A stretch of 64,000 nt of DNA, taken from assembly GCF_001635455.1 (NCBI RefSeq), contig NZ_LWEH01000005.1, positions 1 through 64,000 on the forward strand, given 5' to 3'. The translations under genes were made by a program, and so were the position numbers. This document shows, one piece after another, positions 22,626 through 31,377 of this stretch (positions within the stretch are counted from its first letter, which is position 1; each line of letters begins with the position of its first letter). The notes beneath the pieces were generated by a model. It saw nothing but the letters and a program-made list of their open reading frames with translations. It ran no database searches and was not told where the DNA came from. Source of the DNA: Vibrio sp. HI00D65. Its GTDB lineage: Bacteria > Pseudomonadota > Gammaproteobacteria > Enterobacterales > Vibrionaceae.

Positions 22626-23359
22626 TCGTTTCTCACAATGAACTGGTCGCGGCCGTCAACAAAGCCTTTTTAGGGATGCGTCGTACATGTGGTGAAGCCG
22701 ATGTAATAGCGAACATGGTGGCTGATTTGCAAATGGTAGGCTTGGATGGTGTGCGTCATTTTAATAATGCGAGCAACTTTATCGGTCTAGAGAACGACTG
22801 CCCAGTTGATATTCAATTGACAAGCGATAACACGGTCGAAGTTGACTTACATAAGGCAAGCTTGGCGTGTCACCTTCCTGTCGTGATGGATTACGCGATT
22901 GAAAAAATGGTCGGCAATAAATCGCTTAAGATTGAGCTAAACAACTGCCACAACCGCTGGTTAGCCTACAGTGAGCTTGTAAAACTAGCAGCGAAAGGTA
23001 TTGCGTGCACTGCACATTGGGACAATGGCTCAAACCCTAAGAGCACCTTGTATGTGCTTAACCGTGGTTGCGTTGCTCCAGAGCTGTTTTTATCAGATTT
23101 GCCTCTGACATCGGACGAACATATCCATAATATGACCATCGAACTATCCGTCCAGGATTTCGATATCGAACGCTTGTCAGATGGCTACCAAACGCATGTC
23201 ACGTCTGAGTCGTTATTTAAGACACAAGAAGAGGCGTGGCGTGATGGCATTGAGGTCAACGACGCAGAGTGGGCGACATTAAAAGAAACCGCCACGGCGA
23301 TTCTCGTTGAAAATAGCCAGCGTTCAATTCAAGGGGCAGGAGAGTTAGTAGCCTCATAG
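22622..23359 (+). CDS. DUF3726-like protein
   Basis: A 245-residue protein whose N-terminus (MIVSHNELVAAVNKAFLGM, then a GEAD segment and GLDGVRHF) resembles the opening pattern of DUF3726 proteins. Function unknown. No signal peptide or membrane segments are seen. Its start overlaps the stop of the 579-residue protein (ATGA), showing translational coupling. A strong terminator follows, so it ends the transcription unit that began with the transporter or earlier. Confidence 0.65.
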   Translation: MIVSHNELVAAVNKAFLGMRRTCGEADVIANMVADLQMVGLDGVRHFNNASNFIGLENDCPVDIQLTSDNTVEVDLHKASLACHLPVVMDYAIEKMVGNKSLKIELNNCHNRWLAYSELVKLAAKGIACTAHWDNGSNPKSTLYVLNRGCVAPELFLSDLPLTSDEHIHNMTIELSVQDFDIERLSDGYQTHVTSESLFKTQEEAWRDGIEVNDAEWATLKETATAILVENSQRSIQGAGELVAS

Positions 23360-23399
23360 CGGATTGAATTTAGCGCAAGATAAACATCAGACAACACCA

Positions 23400-23436
23400 A
23401 AAGAGCTTAACGTATCCTCACCTCGTTAAGCTCTTT
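23400..23436 (+). terminator. Rho-independent terminator
   Basis: Perfect 13-bp stem AAAGAGCTTAACG / CGTTAAGCTCTTT with an 11-nt loop, followed by TTATTTT. It ends the BCCT-DUF3726 transcription unit. Confidence 0.9.
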
Positions 23437-23675
23437 TTATTTTCCAGCTTCTTTATTTACTCATTCCTTGATAAAGCCTCAAACACACGCTGTTTTGACA
23501 CAGGTTGTTACGATACGAACACTCCTTAAGCAATCAAATGAAGCACCTTCACATTCATGCTAAACAAACGGTTTCATTTAAGAGCTACTATGCGTATCTT
23601 GCTAACTATGTGTGCCAAAGGGCGCCACTTTTATTCGTACCGATGACATTAGAATCAGATAAAAAGGAATGAAGC

Positions 23676-24968
23676 GTGCAAGCTAAGTTTATAGATGGAA
23701 CCACCCTGTATCGTCAGCACTATTTTGAACTACCACTCGATTATCAAGCGAAAGGTGGACAGCAGATTCAAGTCTTTGCTCGTGAAGTGGTCGATCTAGC
23801 AAAAGACAGCCAAGAGCTCCCGTGGCTTATTTACTTTCAGGGTGGCCCAGGTTTTCCTTCACCACGAGTGAGTGGAGAATCCGGTTGGATAAAACGTGCG
23901 TTACAAAACTACCGCGTTCTGCTTCTCGATCAGCGCGGTACCGGTAATAGTACGGTAATCAGCCATGAAACCTTGGCGCATTTGTCTCCAGAGCAACAAG
24001 CTGAATATCTAACGCACTTTAGAGCCGACAACATTGTTCGTGATGCGGAAGCGATTCGTGAAAAATTTGGTGTTAAGCAGTGGTCGACAATTGGCCAGAG
24101 CTTTGGTGGCTTTTGTACTCTAAGCTACTTGTCGCTGTTCCCGCAAAGCTTGCAACGCTGCTATGTCACGGGCGGTATCCCGTCTATTGAACGTGAAGCT
24201 GACGATGTCTACCGCGCGACCTATAAGCGTGTTGAAGATAAGAACAGAGCCTTCTTTGCTCAATTCCCACAAGCACAAGCCATGTGTCGCGAGATTTCTG
24301 ATTATCTGCTTAACAATGAAGTGAAGCTACCAAACGGTCAGGTATTTACTGTTGAACAATTCCAATTGATTGGTATTAACCTTGGTGCTGGCGCGGCAAA
24401 CCTTCCTATGTACTTCACATTAGAGAGTGCGTTTGTTGAAGCAAATGGTAAAAAGCAGCTGAGCTACAGCTTCTTAAATCAAATGCAACAAGAGCAGGGT
24501 TACCTAACCAACCCAATCTATGCGATTTTACATGAATCGATCTATTGCCAAGGGACAGCATCAAATTGGTCGGCTCACCGAGTTCGCGAGCAGTATCCAC
24601 ACTTTAACTATCAATCGGGTGGTGAATTCAGGTTTACTGGCGAGATGGTCTACCCATGGATGTTTGATCAACTAGAAACTTTGAAGCCACTGCGTGAAGC
24701 GGCGAATATCTTAGCTGAGAAGTCAAATTGGGGCATTTTGTATAACGCAGAGCAGCTTGGCAAGAATACTGTGCCAATGGCGTGTGCTGTTTATGCCGAC
24801 GATATGTACGTTGAACTTGATTACAGCCTTGAAACACTGGCGAACATTCCAAACTCAAAAGCGTGGATCACTAATGAATATGAGCACAACGGCTTACGGG
24901 CAGACGGCGAAAGAATCGTAGACAAACTGATGACCATGGTTGAAGCATTAGAGAATCTGCCAAAGTAA
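23676..24968 (+). CDS. Proline iminopeptidase-like peptidase (S33)
   Basis: A 430-residue alpha/beta hydrolase of the S33 prolyl aminopeptidase type. It has the oxyanion-hole motif GGPGFPSP, LLDQRGTGNS, the nucleophile elbow GQSFGGF, and a C-terminal EHNGLR segment that should carry the catalytic His. It starts with GTG at 23676 after AAGGAATGAA; no ATG fits. It removes N-terminal proline or related residues from peptides in the cytoplasm. It follows the cluster terminator and has its own upstream region, so a link to the transporter operon is possible but not shown. Confidence 0.9.
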   Translation: MQAKFIDGTTLYRQHYFELPLDYQAKGGQQIQVFAREVVDLAKDSQELPWLIYFQGGPGFPSPRVSGESGWIKRALQNYRVLLLDQRGTGNSTVISHETLAHLSPEQQAEYLTHFRADNIVRDAEAIREKFGVKQWSTIGQSFGGFCTLSYLSLFPQSLQRCYVTGGIPSIEREADDVYRATYKRVEDKNRAFFAQFPQAQAMCREISDYLLNNEVKLPNGQVFTVEQFQLIGINLGAGAANLPMYFTLESAFVEANGKKQLSYSFLNQMQQEQGYLTNPIYAILHESIYCQGTASNWSAHRVREQYPHFNYQSGGEFRFTGEMVYPWMFDQLETLKPLREAANILAEKSNWGILYNAEQLGKNTVPMACAVYADDMYVELDYSLETLANIPNSKAWITNEYEHNGLRADGERIVDKLMTMVEALENLPK

Positions 24969-25023
24969 TTTCGCTAGCCTTATCTGAAATAAAGGCGTTA
25001 AAAATAAGCGACGTCAGAAAAAG

Positions 25024-25051
25024 AAAACGCCGCATCCGTGCAGCGTTTTTG
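25024..25051. terminator. Bidirectional terminator
   Basis: AAAACGC-C-GCA, loop TCCG, TGC-A-GCGTTTT: a stem with one mismatch between the convergent S33 peptidase and the small minus-strand gene at 25107. The A and T runs let it work on both strands. Confidence 0.8.
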
Positions 25052-25106
25052 TTAGGTCATCGAACTATTCGATTTAAGGAACTAGGAGGGGTAGCTCAAT
25101 AAGCCA

Positions 25107-25289
25107 TTAAGGTTGGATGACGATATCTTGATGTTCTGTTGTGGTTAAGCAGGCGCGATTTTGTTCGATTAGTTGAGCCGCGTAAGATGGGGTCACAGCT
25201 TGAATCTCGCCTTTCGAGCGAATGGTTAGTGCTTCCCAAGCTTGATCACGATATTTGCCTGTCTGTGTGTATTCAATAAGTACTCTCAT
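25107..25289 (-). CDS. Small hypothetical protein, 60 residues
   Basis: An unrecognised small soluble protein starting MRVLIEYTQTGKYRDQAW. The second of two adjacent ATGs is preferred because GGATGGAAGA then lies at proper distance. It contains a short basic patch (TIRSKGE) and ends IVIQP. A terminator lies past its stop. The clear ribosome site makes it a probable real gene; its function is unknown. Confidence 0.6.
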   Translation of the reverse strand: MRVLIEYTQTGKYRDQAWEALTIRSKGEIQAVTPSYAAQLIEQNRACLTTTEHQDIVIQP

Positions 25290-25526
25290 CATTCTTCCAT
25301 CCGCTTTGTGGTTAACGTGCTACTAACATTAGCGCCATTATTGTCGTTACACACCTGTTAAAAATGGAACATAAGATTAACCAAATGAGAATGGTCGTAA
25401 CTTGAAAATTTCGACAAATTGCACATATCAGCGCTAGAGATTATTACTCTAAATTGCTATTCGTCCGGCTAGAGTGTTGAGAATAGTCAACAGTGGTAAG
25501 TTCTACCTGCGGCAAATTGAAGCATA

Positions 25527-25555
25527 AAAAAACGCTGCATAAGGCAGCGTTTTTT
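25527..25555 (-). terminator. Terminator of the small gene at 25578
   Basis: Perfect 12-bp stem AAAAAACGCTGC / GCAGCGTTTTTT with loop ATAAG, 22 bp past the stop of the minus-strand gene. The T-run is present on both strands. Confidence 0.9.
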
Positions 25556-25577
25556 CAAAATTCACTTGGACGACAGA

Positions 25578-25805
25578 TCAGTTGTCATCTAGGCCAACAA
25601 TCTTGCGCGCAGACATTACCGCACTGTCTAAATCGGTCAATCTACCAGCACTTGCTGGACCAAGAACGGATGAATACAAGGCCAACTGCTTCTCAAATGA
25701 TAGATCTAGATGGTTATATAGATTTTGGCGGATTTGAGCGTGTTGATGTGGCTTAGCGCTCGATAGACCTTCCAACGTATCGTAGATGAGTGTAGTTGTA
25801 TCCAT
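25578..25805 (-). CDS. Small hypothetical protein, 75 residues
   Basis: An unrecognised small helical protein beginning MDTTTLIYDTLEGLSSAKP and ending ARKIVGLDDN. AAGGACTAAT precedes the ATG and a perfect terminator follows the stop, so it looks like a real single-gene unit. No signal peptide, membrane helix or Cys residues. Function unknown. Confidence 0.65.
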   Translation of the reverse strand: MDTTTLIYDTLEGLSSAKPHQHAQIRQNLYNHLDLSFEKQLALYSSVLGPASAGRLTDLDSAVMSARKIVGLDDN

Positions 25806-26016
25806 ATTAGTCCTTAGTAACTCATTATAAAATTTTGCACATTATGCACTTGGTGTCATCTTTGTTCTGCGAGATCGATCGCATTATGTTCAAGTCTGCT
25901 TAATTGTGTAATCAGTTAGTAATAACTGTGTTGTAGTAACAAAGGGCGTCTAAAGCGCAAAAGAAAAGGAGACACTAGGATCTCCTTTTTTCTAGCTTCG
26001 ATAAATTGAGTTAATG

Positions 26017-28173
26017 CTAACGGATGTTGATGTTGTTATCTCTTCGGTCATACATGTCTGGTGTAGTATGTAAGCCACCAGCATAACCCGCTGCTTCTAG
26101 AGTTTCCCTCACTTCTCGAACGTGCTCTGCTGTGACAGGTTCGTCTCTATCACCTAAATGTAATCGGACGAAAGTGATCAGCTCAGCTAGCCTCTGATCC
26201 GATAAGACATCTTCAAAGCTCGCCATTGGCATGAAGTTTCTGTCTTTGTCGAGGTAAGTAGGTTGTAAGCCCCTGACCGTTACCGCAATGGTGTTGAATG
26301 GATCTCTGTGCATGATGATGCCATTGTTTAGCAGGGTAGGAGCAATAGGGTCTCGCCCTTTACCATCGTCACCATGACACGCACCACAGGTTTGGCGATA
26401 AGTCGTGTAGATCTCTGCGGTGTATGACTCTTCATCAAAGCCTTTCGGCTCTAACGGTATCGCGTTACTGCTTATAGTATTGTTGATATCACCATTAAGT
26501 AAGTAGTACGACATTGATTCAATATCTTCGCGCGACATCAAACTTAGGCTGTTTTTCACTACGTCAGCCATACCAGCGAAAGCCGTGCCTTTGTCTGAGT
26601 GACCTGTATGTAGGAAGTCTGTGAGTGTTTTTTCATCCCAGCCATCGATATATAGCTCGTTTGCGGTGATGTCAGGTGCATTCCAACCATCGATTAAGTT
26701 ACCTTGGAAAATTCGCTCCGGTATCAATGCTTGGGCAATGTTACGAGGCGTGTGACACTCAGAACAGTGACCAAGCCCTGCAACCCAGTATTTACCTTGT
26801 TGCCACTTCTCGACGTCATCAACCTTATCTTTGAGTTCCTCTGGTACTTGATAGTCAACCGGATCGGTATCCATGAATACGATATTCCAGCCAAGCAGAC
26901 CTAGGCGAATATTCGACGGGAACATCATACTGTTGTCGTCATTACGTCTTGGTACAGCTGTGATGGATTGCATGTACTCCCATAAATCGACCATGTCTTG
27001 GTCAGTCAGGTATTGATACGAGGTGTAAGGCATAGCAGGGTACAGGTATCCATCTTTACCTTTGCCATCAACCAACGCGGCTCTGAAGTCGTCGAAATCA
27101 TAGGTTCCAATCCCCTCGGTAGTGTGAGGAGTTATGTTGGTCGAATAAACTGTGCCGAAAGGAGTGACGAAGGGTAGACCTCCAGCAAAGGGTTCACCAC
27201 CTTCCGCGCTGTGACAAGCGACACAGTCGCCAGCATGCGCCAAGTACTCCCCGCGCTCAACTGACTCTGAGTTCAAGCTTGCAACCCTCTGTTGTTCAGC
27301 TTCTCCTGCATGTCGGATGTAGGCGCCTAGAGCCAATATCTCATTTTCGGTAAGTTGGTTATCGAACGCTGGCATCAGGTTGTTCAAGCCATAGTTAATC
27401 GTATGTTGAATCTCTTCAATACTACCTCCGTGTAACCATTTGTCATCGGATAGGTCAGGAATGCCAAGCTCAGGATTGGCAAGCGTGCCATCGGCGTGAC
27501 AAGACGAACAGTATTGGACGAACAAGCTTTTACCGAGTTCGACCTTAACTTCAGGTACATCGGTGTGGCGTTGATTCAATGACGCTAGATAGTAAGAGAC
27601 TTTTGCCACTTCATCTGGGCGCATGATTTCACTCCAACCCGGCATGGCACCGTTTCGCCCTTTGGCAATAGAGTGAATAATGGCTTCATCACTGCCTCCA
27701 TATAACCATTCTTGGTCAATCAAGTTAGGGAAGTGTTTTTGCCCTTGAGCGTTATCTCGGTGGCAAGCGGCACAATGGGTCTGGAATAGGACTTGCCCAC
27801 TGTTTACGATATAAGGTATTTCTGCTAACCCAGCCAAAGTGGTTTCGCTTGTTTGTTGAAACTGCTCATCAAGGGTCGTGGTAGGCGAACTGAGTTTATC
27901 GTCACTTTGCTGCCAATCGACTAAGCCTTTCCATTCTCCGACCCCGGGGTATAACACGAGGTAGCCTGCGGAGAGCGAGAAAGCGACGGCATAACTGACA
28001 AACAGTAATTTAGGTGGCGGCGCATCTTTCTCTTCAATACCGTCGAAGGTGCCAACGGTGTGGTCTTCGTCAGCCTTGTGATTACTACGCCAGTATTTTA
28101 CGACGACGGATACCATTAGAACAAAGAATATTACGGTTAAAAGTGCCGCCCATAAGTTCCAAAATGTGCTCAT
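26017..28173 (-). CDS. CcoP fused to a triheme dehydrogenase-type cytochrome c
   Basis: A 718-residue, five-heme membrane protein. Residues 1-290 match CcoP of cbb3 oxidases: two N-terminal membrane helices (about 8-26 and 58-76) and two c-heme sites, CAACH (134-138) and CSSCH (222-226). The rest resembles the triheme cytochrome c subunit of alcohol/gluconate-type membrane dehydrogenases, with CVACH (317-321), CSECH (470-474) and CGACH (596-600) and typical GEYLAHAGDCVACHS and GYLYPAMPYTSY segments. Normal CcoP is only about 300 residues. The fusion should carry electrons from a periplasmic dehydrogenase straight into the oxidase. It overlaps ccoO by four bases. No dehydrogenase subunit is nearby. 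Confidence 0.88.
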   Translation of the reverse strand: MSTFWNLWAALLTVIFFVLMVSVVVKYWRSNHKADEDHTVGTFDGIEEKDAPPPKLLFVSYAVAFSLSAGYLVLYPGVGEWKGLVDWQQSDDKLSSPTTTLDEQFQQTSETTLAGLAEIPYIVNSGQVLFQTHCAACHRDNAQGQKHFPNLIDQEWLYGGSDEAIIHSIAKGRNGAMPGWSEIMRPDEVAKVSYYLASLNQRHTDVPEVKVELGKSLFVQYCSSCHADGTLANPELGIPDLSDDKWLHGGSIEEIQHTINYGLNNLMPAFDNQLTENEILALGAYIRHAGEAEQQRVASLNSESVERGEYLAHAGDCVACHSAEGGEPFAGGLPFVTPFGTVYSTNITPHTTEGIGTYDFDDFRAALVDGKGKDGYLYPAMPYTSYQYLTDQDMVDLWEYMQSITAVPRRNDDNSMMFPSNIRLGLLGWNIVFMDTDPVDYQVPEELKDKVDDVEKWQQGKYWVAGLGHCSECHTPRNIAQALIPERIFQGNLIDGWNAPDITANELYIDGWDEKTLTDFLHTGHSDKGTAFAGMADVVKNSLSLMSREDIESMSYYLLNGDINNTISSNAIPLEPKGFDEESYTAEIYTTYRQTCGACHGDDGKGRDPIAPTLLNNGIIMHRDPFNTIAVTVRGLQPTYLDKDRNFMPMASFEDVLSDQRLAELITFVRLHLGDRDEPVTAEHVREVRETLEAAGYAGGLHTTPDMYDRRDNNINIR

Positions 28174-28781
28174 TGTGATACCTCCTGTGACGTATCTTTA
28201 CCTAGGCTTTGCAGGTATCGGATTAAGGCTTCGCCTTTGGTTTTTCCTCTAACTTGTAGTCTTGCATCACCAATTTCTTGGTCGGTATACGGAACACCTA
28301 GCGTACGTAATACCTCCATTTTCGCACTGATATTATCTCCCGTGAGTGTTTGTTCAAACAGCCAAGGGTAAGATGGCATTATAGAAGTAGGCACTACTTG
28401 TCTAGGGTTGATCAGATGTATCACATGCCATTGGTCAGAGTATTTTCTTGCTAAATTGGTTAAGTCAGGACCAGTACGTTTAGATCCCCACAAGTTAGGA
28501 AACTCATATATGTCGTCTGCTTCTTGGTTTGGACGTCCGTTACGTTTGATTTCTGGGTCAAGAGGGCGCACCATTTGCGTGTGACAGACGTGGCAGCCTT
28601 CGCTGATGTAGATATCTCGGCCAGCTAGCTCGATAGCGGTTAATGGCACAGCGAGGCTGTTTTTGGCGATATCATCCCCTCGAACGATGTTTGGGACCAC
28701 CCAAACTACTAGTGAGAACGAGGCGACAACTACGGTCGTTAAAATTAGAATGACCAACGAGTGGGTAAAGTCTTTACTCAT
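28170..28781 (-). CDS. ccoO: cbb3-type cytochrome c oxidase subunit II
   Basis: A 203-residue monoheme membrane-anchored cytochrome c. One N-terminal membrane helix is followed by the heme site CHVCHTQMVRPL and by GPDLTNLARKYSDQWH and the axial-Met region SIMPSYPWL, all characteristic of CcoO/FixO. It starts 3 bp after ccoN and overlaps the fused ccoP gene by four bases. It passes electrons to CcoN. Confidence 0.96.
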   Translation of the reverse strand: MSKDFTHSLVILILTTVVVASFSLVVWVVPNIVRGDDIAKNSLAVPLTAIELAGRDIYISEGCHVCHTQMVRPLDPEIKRNGRPNQEADDIYEFPNLWGSKRTGPDLTNLARKYSDQWHVIHLINPRQVVPTSIMPSYPWLFEQTLTGDNISAKMEVLRTLGVPYTDQEIGDARLQVRGKTKGEALIRYLQSLGKDTSQEVSQ

Positions 28782-28784
28782 GAT

Positions 28785-30209
28785 TTATGCCTCCCCATTT
28801 GCTGTACGTTTAACATCAAGCTCTGCTGGCATACGCACCGTTTTGTAAAGGTTTAGTGCCATTAAGAACAAGCCAAGTACGAATAGAGCACCACCAAAGA
28901 AGCGTAAGAATAACCATGGTGCTTTGAAATTCATGGCTTCAACGAAGCTATATACCAGCTCTCCGTTTTCATTTTGAGTGAGCCACATAAAGCCTTCACC
29001 AACGCCAGCTACCCAAAGCGCGACAGCATAGATAGCCACACCTGCGTGTGCGAGCCAAAAATGCCACTTTAAAAGACTTGGTGACCAGAGGTCGGTTTTT
29101 CCCCACAATCGTGGAATAAAGTAGTAGAACACAGCGATACCAGACATACCCACCCAGCCTAGCGCGCCAGAGTGTACATGACCGATGATCCATTCCGTGT
29201 TGTGTGCAACCATGTTAAACCAGCGAATCGCGAGCAGTGGGCCCTCGAATGTCGCTAAGCAGTAGTAGAGAATGGCCGAAAAGAAGAATAATAGAATGTA
29301 GTCGGACTTAAGTTTCTCTTTGTTTTGCAGTAGAGTCATCGCGCTGTTAAACGCACCCGCCCACGATGGTAACCAGAGGATCAGCGACATCACGATACCA
29401 ATGTTCTGTACCCACACCGGAACGGAAGAGTAGATGAGGTGGTGAGTACCCGCCCAAGTGTAGAAGCCAACTAAGCCCCAGAAGTGGATCACGGACAATC
29501 GGTACGAGTAGATAGGGCGATCAGCCGCTTTAGGTATGAAGTAGTAGTTCATACCGATGACGCCAGCCGTCAGCAAGAACCCTACTGCGTTATGTCCCCA
29601 CCACCATTGTACTATGGCATCTTGAGCTCCTGCGAAGACAGAATAGGACTTCATTGCCGAAACTGGCATTGCGAGGTTGTTGACGATGAAGATCATCGCG
29701 ATCACGATAATGAACGCTGCAAAGAACCAGTTTGCCACAAAGATGTGGTCGACTTTTCGTTTGGCTATAGTGCCAAAAAACAACACAGCATAAAGCACCC
29801 AAACAAGTACAATAAGTAAATCAATTGGCCACTCTAGTTCTGCGTACTCTTTTGAAGTGGTGTAACCCGCGGGTAGAGAAATGAGTGCCAGTAGTAACAC
29901 AAGCTGCCAGCCCCAGAAGACCATCCATGACAAGCTCTTGTTGAAGAGTTCACAGTGACCGGTTCGCTGAGCAATGTACAATGATGTACCCATCAGGATA
30001 TTGACGACAAATCCGTATATTACGCCAGAGGTGTGTAAGGGACGGAGCCTACCGAATTGAAAATATTCTGAGTCGAAGTTTAAGATGGGCCAATACAGCT
30101 GTGCGGCGAGTATCACACCGATGATCATGCCTAAAATAGCCCAAGTTAGGGAAGCAATAGTAAAGTACTTCACCACCTTAATGCTGTACTGCGTTGTCAC
30201 TTGTTCCAT
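28785..30209 (-). CDS. ccoN: cbb3-type cytochrome c oxidase catalytic subunit
   Basis: A 474-residue heme-copper oxidase subunit with about twelve helices. Haem and CuB ligand histidines are visible: PLHTSGVIYG, WWWGHNAVGF, THHLIY, and IGHVHSGALGW. The cbb3-specific RPIYSYRLSVIHFW motif is also there. It catalyses high-affinity oxygen reduction at the inner membrane. The gene follows a cytochrome c gene by about 23 bp. No ccoQ is present between ccoO and ccoP, unlike the usual ccoNOQP order. Confidence 0.96.
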   Translation of the reverse strand: MEQVTTQYSIKVVKYFTIASLTWAILGMIIGVILAAQLYWPILNFDSEYFQFGRLRPLHTSGVIYGFVVNILMGTSLYIAQRTGHCELFNKSLSWMVFWGWQLVLLLALISLPAGYTTSKEYAELEWPIDLLIVLVWVLYAVLFFGTIAKRKVDHIFVANWFFAAFIIVIAMIFIVNNLAMPVSAMKSYSVFAGAQDAIVQWWWGHNAVGFLLTAGVIGMNYYFIPKAADRPIYSYRLSVIHFWGLVGFYTWAGTHHLIYSSVPVWVQNIGIVMSLILWLPSWAGAFNSAMTLLQNKEKLKSDYILLFFFSAILYYCLATFEGPLLAIRWFNMVAHNTEWIIGHVHSGALGWVGMSGIAVFYYFIPRLWGKTDLWSPSLLKWHFWLAHAGVAIYAVALWVAGVGEGFMWLTQNENGELVYSFVEAMNFKAPWLFLRFFGGALFVLGLFLMALNLYKTVRMPAELDVKRTANGEA

Positions 30210-30232
30210 AACAAGGCTCCTTGCCTAGGATT

Positions 30233-30619
30233 TTAATTGCTGATTGCGCTAGAGTCGCTCACCGAATTTGATTCGCTACCGAGGTTCGAATAGAAATAAG
30301 AAATATCTCGGATGTCTTGGTCTGATAGCGTGTCAGCTTGTTGTTGCATAAGAACCGCCAGTCCACTGGTTCGTTCTCTTGTTTGGTAATCTTTTAACGA
30401 TGAGATCAGGTAGCCCATTTTTTGCCCACGAAGATTTGGGTAGGGGTCTTGCGTTGATATGCCGTCATCACCATGGCAAGTCATACACACCTTGGCTTTT
30501 TGCTTACCTAATTCATATTGTTCCTGGTTAATTTCAGCTGAAACAGGAAACATGACCAACGTCATTAAGAGGGTAGACAGTGCCGTCATGGGGTTAAACT
30601 TTCGCTTATTTAAACTCAT
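30233..30619 (-). CDS. Periplasmic monoheme cytochrome c
   Basis: A 128-residue class I cytochrome c with a signal peptide (hydrophobic stretch ending PVSA near residue 28), one heme site CMTCHGDDG and a probable axial Met region around VLMQQQADTLSDQDI. It resembles one half of a c4-type cytochrome. It is the first gene of the ccoN-ccoO-ccoP operon and may be the soluble electron donor to it. AAGGGAAT precedes the ATG. Confidence 0.88.
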   Translation of the reverse strand: MSLNKRKFNPMTALSTLLMTLVMFPVSAEINQEQYELGKQKAKVCMTCHGDDGISTQDPYPNLRGQKMGYLISSLKDYQTRERTSGLAVLMQQQADTLSDQDIRDISYFYSNLGSESNSVSDSSAISN

Positions 30620-31002
30620 TATCGATTCCCTTGATTATGAATTGAGTAAGTGACTCAAGAGAGTTAGACAAAAAAGCTGGTGATATTTGTAGTGGCTCAC
30701 AGCAATTAATCGGGCTCTTAAAATGACTTACGTTCGATTAAAGATTATGCGGTGTCACGGAATATCGCTACTAAATGCCCCATATTTCTTGTCAATTTTA
30801 TTAGTCACTACGTATTCACACGGGGAATTGGATTACTGAGTGAGTAAAAGAGCTTGTTTTATTTAAAAGGCTCTGTTGATCTTCGCAATACGGTTTGGGC
30901 GGATATGAGTGAATGTTCTAGACAAATTAAGCCATGGTTAGGTGAGTCAGACATACAATTTGAACTAGACTCAACTTAGTGACCTCTTTAAGTGGAGTTT
31001 TA
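30620..31002. other. Intergenic region upstream of the oxidase operon
   Basis: About 380 bp that must hold the promoter of the minus-strand oxidase operon. I looked for an FNR-type site (TTGAT-N4-ATCAA) and saw no convincing match. A 40-codon open stretch reading plus to the TAG near 30979 is not recognisable. Confidence 0.35.
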
Positions 31003-31239
31003 ATGAGAACTACTCTTCTTGCCTTCCTTTACTTGTGCTCATTTCCCATTTTTGCATCAGCAAATCTAATTGTCTTTGACCATTTAGGACAAAAACATGA
31101 GTTAAGCCGAGAGCAGCTCCTGCAGTTACCTCAAACTGAAATCACAACAGCGCTTCCATGGAGTGAATGAGAATCTGTATATGGTGGCGTTACTTTACAG
31201 GTCGTTTTAGAAGCTTGCTGCTTTAAAGAAATCACTTAA
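31003..31239 (+). pseudogene. Broken small molybdopterin-domain periplasmic protein
   Basis: Remnant of a small secreted protein of the oxidoreductase molybdopterin-binding domain type. It begins MRTTLLAFLYLCSFPIFASA (signal peptide) and has the family-like segment LPQTEITTALPW. An in-frame TGA at 31168-31170 interrupts it; the same frame then continues ESVYGGVTLQVVLEACCFKE before a TAA at 31237. Family members are about 160 residues, so the second half is gone. AGTGGAGTT precedes the start. The remainder overlaps a possible minus-strand gene at 31207-31377. Confidence 0.65.
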
Positions 31240-31377
31240 GTGTCCGTTCAGTGGTTGAATCACATCGTCAGACAGAAATTCATCCCAGTTGTAGAGATAA
31301 TTTTCGTTCTTCTGAGCAAATACCAATCCACTCAAAAGGGCGGTTGAGGCGAGAAATGAAACATAAATTGATTTCAC
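31207..31377 (-). CDS. Possible secreted 56-residue protein
   Basis: A short frame starting with GTG at 31377, after AGGAAAGGAATCC. The product begins (M)KSIYVSFLASTALLSGLVFA, a textbook Sec signal peptide, followed by a 35-residue acidic mature part ending FFKAASF. No family recognised. It overlaps the tail of the plus-strand pseudogene, so it could be a new gene that grew into decayed sequence, or itself a shortened gene. Ribosome site and signal peptide are the only support. Confidence 0.4.
   Translation of the reverse strand: MKSIYVSFLASTALLSGLVFAQKNENYLYNWDEFLSDDVIQPLNGHLSDFFKAASF

Noticed and set aside
25493..25756. 87-codon plus-strand frame
   Set aside because: Antisense to the 75-residue gene and its terminator, which have better start and stop signals.
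29484..29819. 111-codon plus-strand frame
   Set aside because: Lies wholly inside ccoN on the opposite strand; a shadow frame.
30660..30860. FNR-type site upstream of the cbb3 operon
   Set aside because: Only half-matches such as TTGATCTTCGCAA were found; not good enough to call.
31168..31170. In-frame TGA read as selenocysteine in the molybdopterin-domain gene
   Set aside because: The frame ends again 22 codons later, no SECIS-like hairpin was evident, and family members have no such residue; a pseudogene is simpler.
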